Below are positions 52,085 through 60,549 of a stretch of 64,000 nt of DNA, one piece after another. The notes beneath the pieces are model-generated. The model did not search any database and was not told the DNA's origin. It was given only the letters and a program-made list of their open reading frames with translations. The DNA is from JAJVHZ01 sp041395385 (GTDB taxonomy: Bacteria > Pseudomonadota > Gammaproteobacteria > JAJPIJ01): positions 463,187 through 527,186 of the forward strand of contig JAWLAN010000006.1 in NCBI GenBank assembly GCA_041395385.1. Reading direction: 5' to 3'. A program made the translations under genes and the position numbers. Positions within the stretch are counted from its first letter, which is position 1, and the number at the start of each line of letters is the position of its first letter.

Positions 52085-54462
52085 ATGAGAACGAAACCGA
52101 CAGTGCAGGAGGCGTCCGGGCCGGGACCGCTGAGCGACGAGGATCTCCAAGCCATGAACGCCTGGTGGCGCGCAGCAAACTATCTTTCGGTAGGCCAGAT
52201 CTACCTGATGGACAATCCCCTGTTGCGCGAGCCCCTGGCGCCGCGCCACATCAAGCCTCGGCTGCTCGGTCATTGGGGAACGACACCCGGGCTCAATTTC
52301 ATCTATGTACACCTGAACCGTGTGATCAAGCGCAACGACCTCAACATGATCCTTGTTGCCGGTCCCGGTCATGGCGGACCGGCACTCCTGGCGAATACGT
52401 GGCTCGAGGGAAGTTACAGCGAGTTCTACCCCAACATCTCTCAGGATGCCGAAGGCATGAAACACCTGTTCAGACAGTTCTCCTTTCCGGGCGGTGTCGG
52501 CAGCCACGCCACGCCGGAGACGCCGGGCTCGATCCACGAAGGCGGGGAGCTTGGCTATGCACTCTCGCATGCTTTTGGCGCGGCATTCGACAACCCGGAT
52601 CTCATCGTCGCATGTGTAGTGGGAGATGGCGAAGCGGAGACCGGGCCGCTTGCCACAGCGTGGCATTCCAACAAGTTTCTCAATCCGATCACCGACGGTG
52701 CGGTGCCACCGATCCTGCATCTCAACGGCTACAAGATCGCCAACCCACGTTCTCGCTCGCATCCCGCACGGGGAAGCTCGAGTCTTGTCCGCGGCTATGG
52801 CTATAAACCGTACTTCGTCGAAGGCGCGGAGCCAGTGGCGATGCACCACGCCATGGCTACGGCTCTCGGTACGGTAGTGGCAGAAATCAAGGCAACACAA
52901 CTCGCGGCTCGGAGGCGCGAAATCACTGGGTGACCGTCCTGGCCGATGATTGTGCTCAAGACTCCGAAGGAGCTGGACCGGGCCCAAAGAAGTGGATGGG
53001 AAAGACGGAAGGTCACTGGCGGTCACACCAGGTGCCGTTTGGCAGAAGTTACCGCCAACCCGGCTCATCTGCAGATGCTCGAGCAGTGGCTGCGAAGCTA
53101 CGTTGCGGAAGACTTTGATGTGGACAGCGCGCCTACGGCCACGCTGCGTGCGTTCGCGCCAGCGAAGTAATCGTCGCATGGGCGCCAATCCGCACGCCAA
53201 CGGTGGGCTACTGCTGCGAGACTTGCGCCTGCCTGACATTCACGATTACGCCGTCAGCGTTCCACGACCCGGTTCAGTTTCCGCCAGGCCATGCAGGTCG
53301 CGGGCGACCTGCTGCGCGATGTGATGAAGCTCAATCTCGGAGCCGGCAACTTCCGTGTAGTAGGTCCGGACGAGACTGCTTCGAACCGTCTTGGCGCGCT
53401 CTTTGAAGTGACCGACCGCACATGGGTCGCCGAGCGCCTGCCCGAGGACCAGCACCTTGCGCCGGAGGGACGCGTGATGGAGATATACTCGGAGCATACC
53501 TGTCAGGGCTGGCTCGAAGGCTATCTGCTTACAGGGCGACGCGGTTGTTCTCGTGTTACGAGGCGTTCATCCACATCGTGGACTGGTGTTCAATCAACAC
53601 GCCAGTAAACCGAGGTTGCTAACGAGGTGCCGTGGCGGCGCGCGATTGCTTCAGCAATATCATCCTCACCTCGCACGTCTGGCGGCAGGATCACAACGGC
53701 TTCTCGCATCAGGATCCGGGCTTCATAGACCACGTAGGCAGACAAGAAGGCCGACATCATCCACGCGTCTATCTGCGCCGGATGCGAACACCCTGCTTTG
53801 CATCACCGACTGCTGTCTCCGTTCACGCAATCTCGTCAACGTCATGCGTAGCCGGCAAGAACGAGCAGCCGCAATGGCTCGACATGGACGCCGCAATCAG
53901 GCACTGCTCTGCGGGCATCGGCATCTTCGAGTGGGCGAGCAGCGGCCGCGACGGCGAGCCGGACGTCGTGCTCGCCTGCGCTGGCGACGTTCCAACGATC
54001 GAAACACTTGCGGCCGTGGACCTGTTGCGCATGCATGCACCGGAGATCAACGTTCGGGTAGTCAATGTAGTCGATCTGATGACCCTGCAGCAGGAGAGCG
54101 CCACCCCGCACGGGCTTTTCCGATCGCGACTTCGACGCACTGTTCACCACCGACAGGCCAATTATCTTTGCTTATCACGGGTATCCGTGGCTGATTCATC
54201 GCCTTACCGTCGCAATCACAGGTGCGCATGTGCGCGGCTATAAAGAAGGAGGGCACGACTACTACTCCATTTGACATGGCGGTCCTGAACGACATGGATC
54301 GATTCCATTTGGTGGTTGATGTGGCCGACCGCGTAAAAGGCGCCCCCAAGGCGGCATTCATCAGGCAGCTGATGGGGGAGGCGGCGCATGGAGCACAAGC
54401 AATACATCGTGCGTCATGGCCAGGATCTGCCGGACGTCCGCGATTGGAAATGGCCGTATTGA
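52085..54462 (+). pseudogene. xfp: Phosphoketolase, multiply frameshifted
   Basis: Sequence of a full-length (about 790-residue) xylulose-5-phosphate/fructose-6-phosphate phosphoketolase can be followed through all three frames. It starts at MRTKPTVQEASGP with YLSVGQIYLMDNPLL, GHWGTTPGLNFIYVHLNRVI, and VAGPGHGGPALLANTWLEGS, then GDGEAETGPLATAWHSNKF. Local shifts occur near 52745 and 52776. An in-frame TGA is at 52931 just before PSWPMIVLKTPK, and further breaks follow near 52985, 53040, 53168, 53270, 53545, 53600-53800 and 54110. The end, VRDWKWPY, is at 54462. The thiamine-diphosphate motif and N-terminus are intact, but no functional enzyme can result. Confidence 0.88.
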
Positions 54463-54786
54463 GGGCGACCGGTGGGCGGCACCCGCCTGCGCGCCTGACG
54501 GCCGAGGTCGCGGACCCGCAGCGGTTGCATTGGGTTTCCATGTTTACCCGGAATCCCTGCTGCGGGACACCAGGCCTGACGACGCACTCGTCGGCCCGAT
54601 ACCGCGAGCACATCACCGATGTGCCAATCAGGAGCCCTGCCGTGCCCATGGTGGTCCGGTGATCTTTGGGTCTTGGCAGGACGACCGGCAGCGCGAACGC
54701 GCCGTAAAGCGCATCGTCGATGTCGCCACGACGATGCAGATCCCCGCGCCCCGAACCGGTTGCGGAAAGAGCTGAGTGACGAAACG
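54463..54786. other. Unassigned stretch at the right island edge
   Basis: These 324 bp lie between the phosphoketolase remnant and the betA stop. Plausible protein words occur in different frames but no gene is recognisable. It is probably decayed coding sequence. Confidence 0.4.
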
Positions 54787-56493
54787 CTAGGCGACCGCGC
54801 TTAGTGCAGCCGGCAGCGCACGCAGCGGCGTGCCCGGCCGCTGCCGCGTCTGCCAGTCCTCCGCCACGCGGTAAGGCGCCTCCGAGCGCTGCAGCATGCC
54901 CTTGCCCTTGATGTGATCGGCGGCCTTCTCGCCGATCATGATGGTCGGCGCGTTGAGATTGCCGGTGGTGACCTGCGGCATGATCGAGGAGTCGACCACG
55001 CGCAGGCCCTCCACGCCTCGCACGCGGCACTGCGGATCGACCACCGCCATCGCGTCGGTGCCCATGCGGCAGGTCCCGCAGGGATGGAACGCGCTTTCCA
55101 CCGAGCCGCGGACGAAGTCGTCGATCTCCTCGTCGGTCTGTACCTCCGGGCCCGGCTGCAGTTCCTCGCCGCGATACGGGTCGAAGGCGGGCTGGGCGAA
55201 GATCTCGCGCGTCAGCCGCACCGCGGCGCGCATCTCGATCCAGTCCTCCTCGTGCGACATGTAGTTGAAGAACACGCTCGCCTTGGCGCGCGGATCGGCG
55301 CTGGCGAGCTGCACCCAGCCGCGGCTCTTGGAGCGCATGGATCCGACGTGGGCCTGGAAGCCGTGCGTGCCCGCCACGGCGTTGCCGTCGTAGGAGAACG
55401 CGCCCGCCAGGAAGTGATACTGGATATCGGGCCAGCGCACTCCCGGGCGGCTGCGGATGAAGGCGCCGGTCTCGAAGTGGTTGGTGGCGCCGAGCCCGGC
55501 CTTGGTGAAGAACCACTTGGTGCCGATGAGGAACTTCGACCACGGGTTCATCACCTTGTTGAGCGTGATGGGCTGCGTGCACTCCTGCTGGAAGTACATC
55601 TCCAGATGATCCTGCAGGTTGCGGCCGACGCCCGGCAGATCCCGCACCACCGGCACGCCCACCGCGCGCAGGTGCGCGGCGGGGCCGATCCCGGAGAGCA
55701 TCAGCAGCTGCGGCGAATTGATCGGGCCGCCGCTCAAGATCACCTCGCGCCGCGCGCGCGCCTCCTGCATGTTGCCGCCGCGCTCGAACACCACGCCGAC
55801 GGCGCGCCCGTCGCGCAGCGTCACCTTGTGCGCCAGCGCATTGAGCATGATCGTGAGCTTGCGCGTGGCGCGGACGGGATGGATGTAGGCGTTGGCGCAG
55901 CTCCAGCGCTGGCCGCGGTAGACCGTCATGTCCATGCGTCCGAAGCCTTCCTGCTGGTAGCCGTTCATGTCGTCGGTCTTCCAGTATCCGGCCTGGATGC
56001 CCGCCTCGACGAAGGTGTCGTACAGCGGATTCTCCAGCGTGCCGTTGCAGGTGTGCAGCGGACCGCTGTCGCCGCGGTAGTCGTTGCCGCCCTCGGCCCG
56101 GCACTCCGCCTTGCGGAAATACGGCAGCACGTCGGCGTAGGACCAGTGTTCCGCGCCCATCTCCGCCCAGGCGTCGAAGTCGAGCGCGTTGCCGCGCACG
56201 TACACCATGCCGTTGATGGAGGAGGACCCGCCCAGCACCTTGCCGCGCGGGCAGTGCAGGCGGCGGCCCTTCAGGCCGGGCTCCGGCTCGGTCTCGTAGC
56301 GCCAGTTGTACTTCTCCATGTTCATCGGGATCGACAGTGCCGTCGGCATCTGGATGAAGATGCTCGAATCGCCGCCGCCGTACTCCAGCAGCAGCACGCT
56401 CACGTCCGGATCCTCGGTGAGCCGGTTCGCCAGCACGCAACCGGCGGATCCGGCGCCGACGATGATGTAATCGAATTCGCCCGCGGAGTTCAT
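54787..56493 (-). CDS. betA: Choline dehydrogenase (GMC oxidoreductase)
   Basis: This 568-residue membrane-associated GMC flavoprotein oxidises choline to betaine aldehyde. It starts FDYIIVGAGSAGCVLANRLT (FAD site) and has GSSSINGMVYVRGNALDFD, the GMC signature GGPINSPQLLMLSGIGPAAH, and HPCGTCRMGTDAMAVVDPQ near the C-terminus (catalytic His region). AGGA lies upstream of the ATG at 56493. Downstream of the 112-bp repeat the C-terminus is ALPAALSAVA, supplied by the island and shorter than the ancestral end kept at 30185. The catalytic part is unaffected, so the enzyme is probably active. betB ends 17 bp upstream of its start. Confidence 0.93.
   Translation of the reverse strand: MNSAGEFDYIIVGAGSAGCVLANRLTEDPDVSVLLLEYGGGDSSIFIQMPTALSIPMNMEKYNWRYETEPEPGLKGRRLHCPRGKVLGGSSSINGMVYVRGNALDFDAWAEMGAEHWSYADVLPYFRKAECRAEGGNDYRGDSGPLHTCNGTLENPLYDTFVEAGIQAGYWKTDDMNGYQQEGFGRMDMTVYRGQRWSCANAYIHPVRATRKLTIMLNALAHKVTLRDGRAVGVVFERGGNMQEARARREVILSGGPINSPQLLMLSGIGPAAHLRAVGVPVVRDLPGVGRNLQDHLEMYFQQECTQPITLNKVMNPWSKFLIGTKWFFTKAGLGATNHFETGAFIRSRPGVRWPDIQYHFLAGAFSYDGNAVAGTHGFQAHVGSMRSKSRGWVQLASADPRAKASVFFNYMSHEEDWIEMRAAVRLTREIFAQPAFDPYRGEELQPGPEVQTDEEIDDFVRGSVESAFHPCGTCRMGTDAMAVVDPQCRVRGVEGLRVVDSSIMPQVTTGNLNAPTIMIGEKAADHIKGKGMLQRSEAPYRVAEDWQTRQRPGTPLRALPAALSAVA
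54821..54932. repeat. Right direct repeat (attR-like) of the island
   Basis: This is the second copy of the 112-bp repeat, lying inside the intact betA gene. Below it (54787-54820) the island supplies the last ten codons, ALPAALSAVA, and a TAG stop. Above it betA continues normally. Confidence 0.9.
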
Positions 56494-56510
56494 CGCATGG
56501 TCCTGCCCGT

Positions 56511-57968
56511 TCAATAAGGTGAATCGACGTCGCCCATCTCCACGTACACGCTCTTCAGCTGCGTGTAGTGCTCGACGCATGCTAGGCTGTTCTCCCGCCC
56601 GATGCCCGACTGCTTGTAGCCGCCGAAGGGGATCTCGATCGGGGTGATGTTGTAGTTGTTGATCCAGCAGATGCCTGCCTGCAGCTGCGCCACCACGCGG
56701 TGCGCGCGCTTGACGTCGCGGGTGAATACGCCCGCGGCCAGGCCGAAGCGGGTGGCGTTGGCGCGCGCCACGGCCTCCTGCTCGTCTTCGAAGGCGAGGA
56801 CCGTCATCACCGGCCCGAAGATCTCCTCCTGCACCACGCGCATGTCGTCCCGGCATTGCGCGAAGACGGTCGGCTCGACGAAGCAGCCGCGATCGCAGCC
56901 GCCGGCCAGGTGGCGCTGCCCGCCGCAGACCAGCTCGGCGCCGTTGTCGCGGCCGATGGCGATGTATTCAAGGACCTTGTCCATGTGGTCCTGCGAGATG
57001 AGGGCGCCGACGTCGGTGGCGGGATCGAGCGGATCACCGATCCGCATCCTGGCCACGCGCTGGCGCAGGCGATCGAGAAACTCCTGCAGCACGCTCGCGT
57101 GCACGAACACGCGCGTGCCGTTGGAGCAGATCTCCCCCTGCGTGAAGAAGTTCGCCAGCAGCGCGCCGGAGACCGCGTTGTGCAGGTCGGCGTCGGCGAA
57201 CACGATGAGCGGGGACTTGCCGCCGAGCTCCAGAGTGACGTGCTTGAGCGACTCGGCCGCGGCCGCCATCACGCGCTTGCCGGTGCCCACCTCGCCGGTC
57301 AGCGACACCTTGGCGATGTCCGGGTGCGCGGTCAGCAGCCGGCCGGTGCGGCCGTCGCCCTGGACCACGTTGAACACTCCCGGCGGCAGTCCGGCCTCGG
57401 TGTAGACCTCCGCGAGCTTCAGCGCGGTCAGCGGCGTGAGCTCCGCCGGTTTGAAGATCATGGCATTGCCGCAGGCGAGCGCCGGCGCGGACTTCCAGCA
57501 GGCGATCTGTATGGGGTAGTTCCAGGCGCCGATGCCGGCGCAGATGCCGAGCGGCTCGCGCCGCGTGTAGGCGAAGGAGCGGCCGAGATCGTAGTGATGG
57601 CCGTGCAGCGTGGCGGCCACCCCGGCGAAATACTCGAGGCAGTCGGCGCCGGAGTGGACGTCGACGGACTGCGCCTCGCGGATGGGCTTGCCGGTGTCGA
57701 GGACCTCCAGGCGCGCGAGCTCGTCGTTGCGCTCGCGCAGCAGGATCGCGGCGCGCGTGAGTACGCGCCCGCGCTGCGTGCCGGTCATCGCCGACCAGGC
57801 GCGGTAGCCCTCGGTGGCCGCCTCGACGGCGCGCCGGACATCGTGCTCGTCGGCGCTCTGCACGCGGCAGAGCGTCTCGCCGGTGGCCGGGTTGACGGTC
57901 GCGAAGGTCTCGCCCGAGTGGGCCTCGAGATAGCGGCCACCGATGAACAAGCGCTGGGTTTCCAACAT
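56511..57968 (-). CDS. betB: Betaine aldehyde dehydrogenase
   Basis: This 485-residue NAD(P)-dependent aldehyde dehydrogenase oxidises betaine aldehyde to glycine betaine. Motifs include GICAGIGAWNYPIQIACWKS, FKPAELTPLTALKLAEVYTE, VTLELGGKSPLIVFADADL (general-base glutamate), FFTQGEICSNGTRVFV (catalytic cysteine) and CWINNYNITPIEIPFGGYKQ, the last typical of BetB. AAGGTG precedes the ATG at 57968. An upstream in-frame GTG (57974) is less likely. It is the first gene of the betB-betA operon. No BetI repressor is next to it, so control probably falls to another factor. Confidence 0.95.
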   Translation of the reverse strand: MLETQRLFIGGRYLEAHSGETFATVNPATGETLCRVQSADEHDVRRAVEAATEGYRAWSAMTGTQRGRVLTRAAILLRERNDELARLEVLDTGKPIREAQSVDVHSGADCLEYFAGVAATLHGHHYDLGRSFAYTRREPLGICAGIGAWNYPIQIACWKSAPALACGNAMIFKPAELTPLTALKLAEVYTEAGLPPGVFNVVQGDGRTGRLLTAHPDIAKVSLTGEVGTGKRVMAAAAESLKHVTLELGGKSPLIVFADADLHNAVSGALLANFFTQGEICSNGTRVFVHASVLQEFLDRLRQRVARMRIGDPLDPATDVGALISQDHMDKVLEYIAIGRDNGAELVCGGQRHLAGGCDRGCFVEPTVFAQCRDDMRVVQEEIFGPVMTVLAFEDEQEAVARANATRFGLAAGVFTRDVKRAHRVVAQLQAGICWINNYNITPIEIPFGGYKQSGIGRENSLACVEHYTQLKSVYVEMGDVDSPY

Positions 57969-58414
57969 GTGCACCTTACGGGGTCGTCCCGCGCGCCTAG
58001 GGGCGACGGGCTGCTCGTACCTGGAATGGTTGCGGCCGAGTATATTTATCGGCCGTACAAAAAACTAGATGCTCATCAAGCGGCCGGGACGACGCCGGGG
58101 CCGGAATCTGGCCTGGCAGCGGGGCTTAGCGGCAGCACGGTGGCCGCTGACAGGTCGCCTGGGCACAACTGCATGTCGTGATCCGAGAAATCCGGGTGGC
58201 GGAGGACCCACAAAGCGTGCTAATTTTGTCCGGACAGGCGATACTGTCTGTTGCGCGTCTGGCCCATCGGGAGCGGTTGGGTCCAGACCACTGATGCGGC
58301 GAAGCAACAACAAGCCGTACGCGGACGATGAGCGGTTGGCGGAGGATGGCCTGGGATTTTCAGGTAACCGATAGACACGCGAGGGTCGCACGGCCTTCCA
58401 TGGGGGAAACAACG
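57969..58414. promoter_or_regulatory. Divergent regulatory region betBA / porin
   Basis: This non-coding region carries promoters for both sides. Its marked features are a dyad CGGCCGA-9 bp-TCGGCCG at 58033-58055, within an A+T-rich patch about 65 bp before betB, and the shared 15-bp motif at 58164-58178. A 10-bp palindrome TGTCCGGACA is at 58227-58236. GGGGGA lies just upstream of the porin ATG. Confidence 0.5.
58164..58178 (-). promoter_or_regulatory. Candidate shared operator upstream of betBA and porin
   Basis: On the minus strand this reads CGACATGCAGTTGTG, matching CGACNNGCASTTGTS. It is the third instance, with those before dgcA (8539) and between mttB and the GbdR-like gene (25994). 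It lies between betB and the porin, either of which could be controlled from it. Confidence 0.5.
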
Positions 58415-59779
58415 ATGAAAGCAACAAGAGCAATGCAGCGCGCACGCGGTCGCTGCCTGATGAGTTCAGCTATCGCATTGGTGACAGCGGCTGCAGCACT
58501 GCCCGCCAGCGCGGAATACACCTTCTTCGAACGCGGCGGCTTCAAGGCCAATGCCGGGCTTTCTGCGATCTTCGGCGCCGTCGGCACCAGCGACGTAGCA
58601 CCGCTGACGAATCGCGACTACTACATCGAGGGTTTCGCGAAGCCCAATCTGAATTTCACCTGGGACATGCCGACGGAAGGCACCATCTACGGCAAGATCT
58701 CGGGCGTCGGCGTCTACCAGGCCGGCGACGGTGATCCCACCGGCCTGACGAATGGCGACGTCGGCGACCTCGGCCTGGAAGAGGCATATCTCGGCTGGCG
58801 CGGCCAGTACCTGGACGTGCGCGCCGGCCGCACCGAGTTCACCATCGGCGATCAGTTCCTGATCGGCGATTGCAACTTCGACGCCAACGTTGCTCCTTCG
58901 CCCGACGGGCGAGGCGACGCGCACTACGACGGCAGCTTCTGGATCGCCCCGTACAAGGCCTGCGACACCTCCGTGATTGTCACCGCCAACAACGGCGGCG
59001 CCTGGAAGGCGGATGCCTTCACCATCAAGGGCGACGGCCTCCAGGGCTACACCCGCATCGCCGGCCTGAACGTCGAATACCTGCTCGGCGACGCCGGCGC
59101 GGACGGCAAGTTCGGCCTCATGCTGGCGGGCATTCCGGAGTCTGCGAACGGCTTCCGCCAGGGCATGAACATCCTGGACTTCCGCGCCAACGGGATCGCG
59201 ATCCCGATGGTGCCGGGCTTGAAGGTGCACGGTGAGATCGTCGGCGAGTTCGGCGACCTCGACGCCGGCGTCGATTCCGAGGCGATGGCCTACTACGGCG
59301 AGGTGGAATACAACTTCGCCAACGTGATGTGGACCCCGACCGTCCACTATCGCTACGGCCACTGGGACGGCGATGATCTCAACAGCGCCGACAACGAGGG
59401 CTTCGACTCGCTGTTCTACTACGCGGGCCCGCGCGGTTGGGGCACCTGGTACCAGGGTGAGATCGCCGGCGAGTACCAACTGACGAACAGCAACCAGGAC
59501 ACCCACATGGTGAAACTGGCCGTACACCCCACGGATACCACCGCGGTCAGCGGCCTGTACTTCAATCACTCGCTGGATGAGAGCCATTACTTCGGTACGC
59601 CGGTGACCGACGACAAGTGGATGGACGAGTTCAACCTCGTCGCCGAGTGGTTCCCGACGGCCAACTGGTACGTCGCGGGCGTGTTCGCGTATGGTATCGC
59701 CGGCGATGCATACGAGCAGATCAACGGCACCGACGACGATTCGATGGTGTACGAACTGTGGGTCCAGTTCACCTACTGA
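58415..59779 (+). CDS. Outer-membrane porin, alginate-export-like
   Basis: This 454-residue outer-membrane protein has a signal peptide (about 1-33, ending ALPASA) and a beta-barrel pattern of alternating residues. It ends in VYELWVQFTY with a C-terminal aromatic residue, typical of porins. Segments such as YLDVRAGRTEFTIGDQFLIG, IAPYKACDTSVIVT and YGEVEYNFANVMWTPTVHYR resemble alginate-export-type barrels. It shares a promoter region, including the putative regulon motif, with betBA, so it may admit choline or betaine. That is inference. GGGGGA lies upstream of the ATG, and a strong terminator follows at 59826. Confidence 0.82.
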   Translation: MKATRAMQRARGRCLMSSAIALVTAAAALPASAEYTFFERGGFKANAGLSAIFGAVGTSDVAPLTNRDYYIEGFAKPNLNFTWDMPTEGTIYGKISGVGVYQAGDGDPTGLTNGDVGDLGLEEAYLGWRGQYLDVRAGRTEFTIGDQFLIGDCNFDANVAPSPDGRGDAHYDGSFWIAPYKACDTSVIVTANNGGAWKADAFTIKGDGLQGYTRIAGLNVEYLLGDAGADGKFGLMLAGIPESANGFRQGMNILDFRANGIAIPMVPGLKVHGEIVGEFGDLDAGVDSEAMAYYGEVEYNFANVMWTPTVHYRYGHWDGDDLNSADNEGFDSLFYYAGPRGWGTWYQGEIAGEYQLTNSNQDTHMVKLAVHPTDTTAVSGLYFNHSLDESHYFGTPVTDDKWMDEFNLVAEWFPTANWYVAGVFAYGIAGDAYEQINGTDDDSMVYELWVQFTY

Positions 59780-59825
59780 TCCCGCGGTACGGTCCACAGG
59801 CCAAGAGGAAATAGCAGGGCCGGAG

Positions 59826-59860
59826 GGCCGGGGGCGGCAACGCCCCCGGCCTTTTCTTTT
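59826..59860 (+). terminator. Intrinsic terminator after the porin
   Basis: An 11-bp perfect GC stem (GGCCGGGGGCG and its complement, loop GCAA) at 59826-59851 is followed by TTTTCTTTT. It ends the porin transcript. Confidence 0.92.
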
Positions 59861-60007
59861 GCCGGTCTTCGCGAGGCGATGGTGGCGGAAAAGCGCGCGA
59901 GGCGCGCTCCAACCGCGGTTCGAGCCCGGCAGGACGGTGTTTGACGACGCCAAGATTAGAAGTTACATTTCCCGCAGCCCTTGGATGTTTGCGAATTGCC
60001 ACCTGAA

Positions 60008-60460
60008 ATGCGTCGGCGTCTGTTCACATCGCTGCTCCTACTCGGTTACCTGTTGACCTCCAGCGGTCTGTTGCAGGCCATGTCGGTCGCGGCTCTGGCT
60101 GATGGCTACGGGCACCGCGCATTCGCCGAATCTTCGCTGCGGGGCACTGTGTATTACCTCCATCACGAGGGCCACTCGGACCGGCATGAACGACAGCCCG
60201 AGGCGGGAGACCAGTGCTGGCTGTCGTCGCGCGCGCATGGCCACGACGATCACATCATCGAAGTTGCAGACGACGCGGAAGCAAGTCGCGCGGTCGCGAT
60301 GGTTACAGGGGCTGACAGGGCCGCTGCGGTCCTCCCCGCGGGCGCATCATGGCCCAGTCCTGCCTTGGGCGCGAGAGTTGAACCGCCGCCACCACTTCCA
60401 GTACCTCTGGTTCGAAGTTGCCGCTCGGTGCTGATCCGCTGCACCGTCCTTCTGATCTAG
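60008..60460 (+). CDS. Exported histidine-containing protein upstream of czc genes
   Basis: This 150-residue protein has a hydrophobic start (about 5-25, LFTSLLLLGYLLTSSGLLQA) and a mature part with clustered histidines (YYLHHEGHSDRHERQ, then SSRAHGHDDHIIEV) followed by a proline-rich region. It is similar in style to short His-rich proteins that often precede cobalt-zinc-cadmium efflux operons. A periplasmic metal-binding role is inferred. The start at 60008 is uncertain. The gene lies 89 bp before czcC. Confidence 0.6.
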   Translation: MRRRLFTSLLLLGYLLTSSGLLQAMSVAALADGYGHRAFAESSLRGTVYYLHHEGHSDRHERQPEAGDQCWLSSRAHGHDDHIIEVADDAEASRAVAMVTGADRAAAVLPAGASWPSPALGARVEPPPPLPVPLVRSCRSVLIRCTVLLI

Positions 60461-60549
60461 TTCGCCCGCCCTTCAGCTTCTAGCGACGTCCGGCGTCATC
60501 GCCCGGGCGCCCGTGTCTTTACCTGTCACTTCGTTTTCGGAGCACTGCC

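Larger units (their letters stand above)
30252..54932. mobile_element. Genomic island inserted in the 3' end of betA
   Basis: The boundaries are a 112-bp perfect direct repeat (30252-30363 and 54821-54932), 24,569 bp apart, made of betA coding sequence. The interior is less GC-rich in places and contains genes unrelated to the choline pathway. Several of them are broken (phosphoketolase, acetate kinase, an MFS trace). The interior also has many long non-coding stretches, unlike the tightly packed flanks. The betA 5' part is joined to an island-encoded short C-terminus while the native end lies at the far boundary, the classic footprint of site-specific integration at a gene's 3' end. No integrase, transposase or conjugation gene was recognised, so the element is probably immobile now. 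Confidence 0.8.

Noticed and set aside
52930..53170. Separate small genes in the phosphoketolase region
   Set aside because: Each fragment aligns to consecutive parts of one phosphoketolase, so they are pieces of a single pseudogene.
30364..54820. Integrase or transposase for the island
   Set aside because: No tyrosine or serine recombinase or DDE transposase signature was found in any frame I read, so none is annotated.
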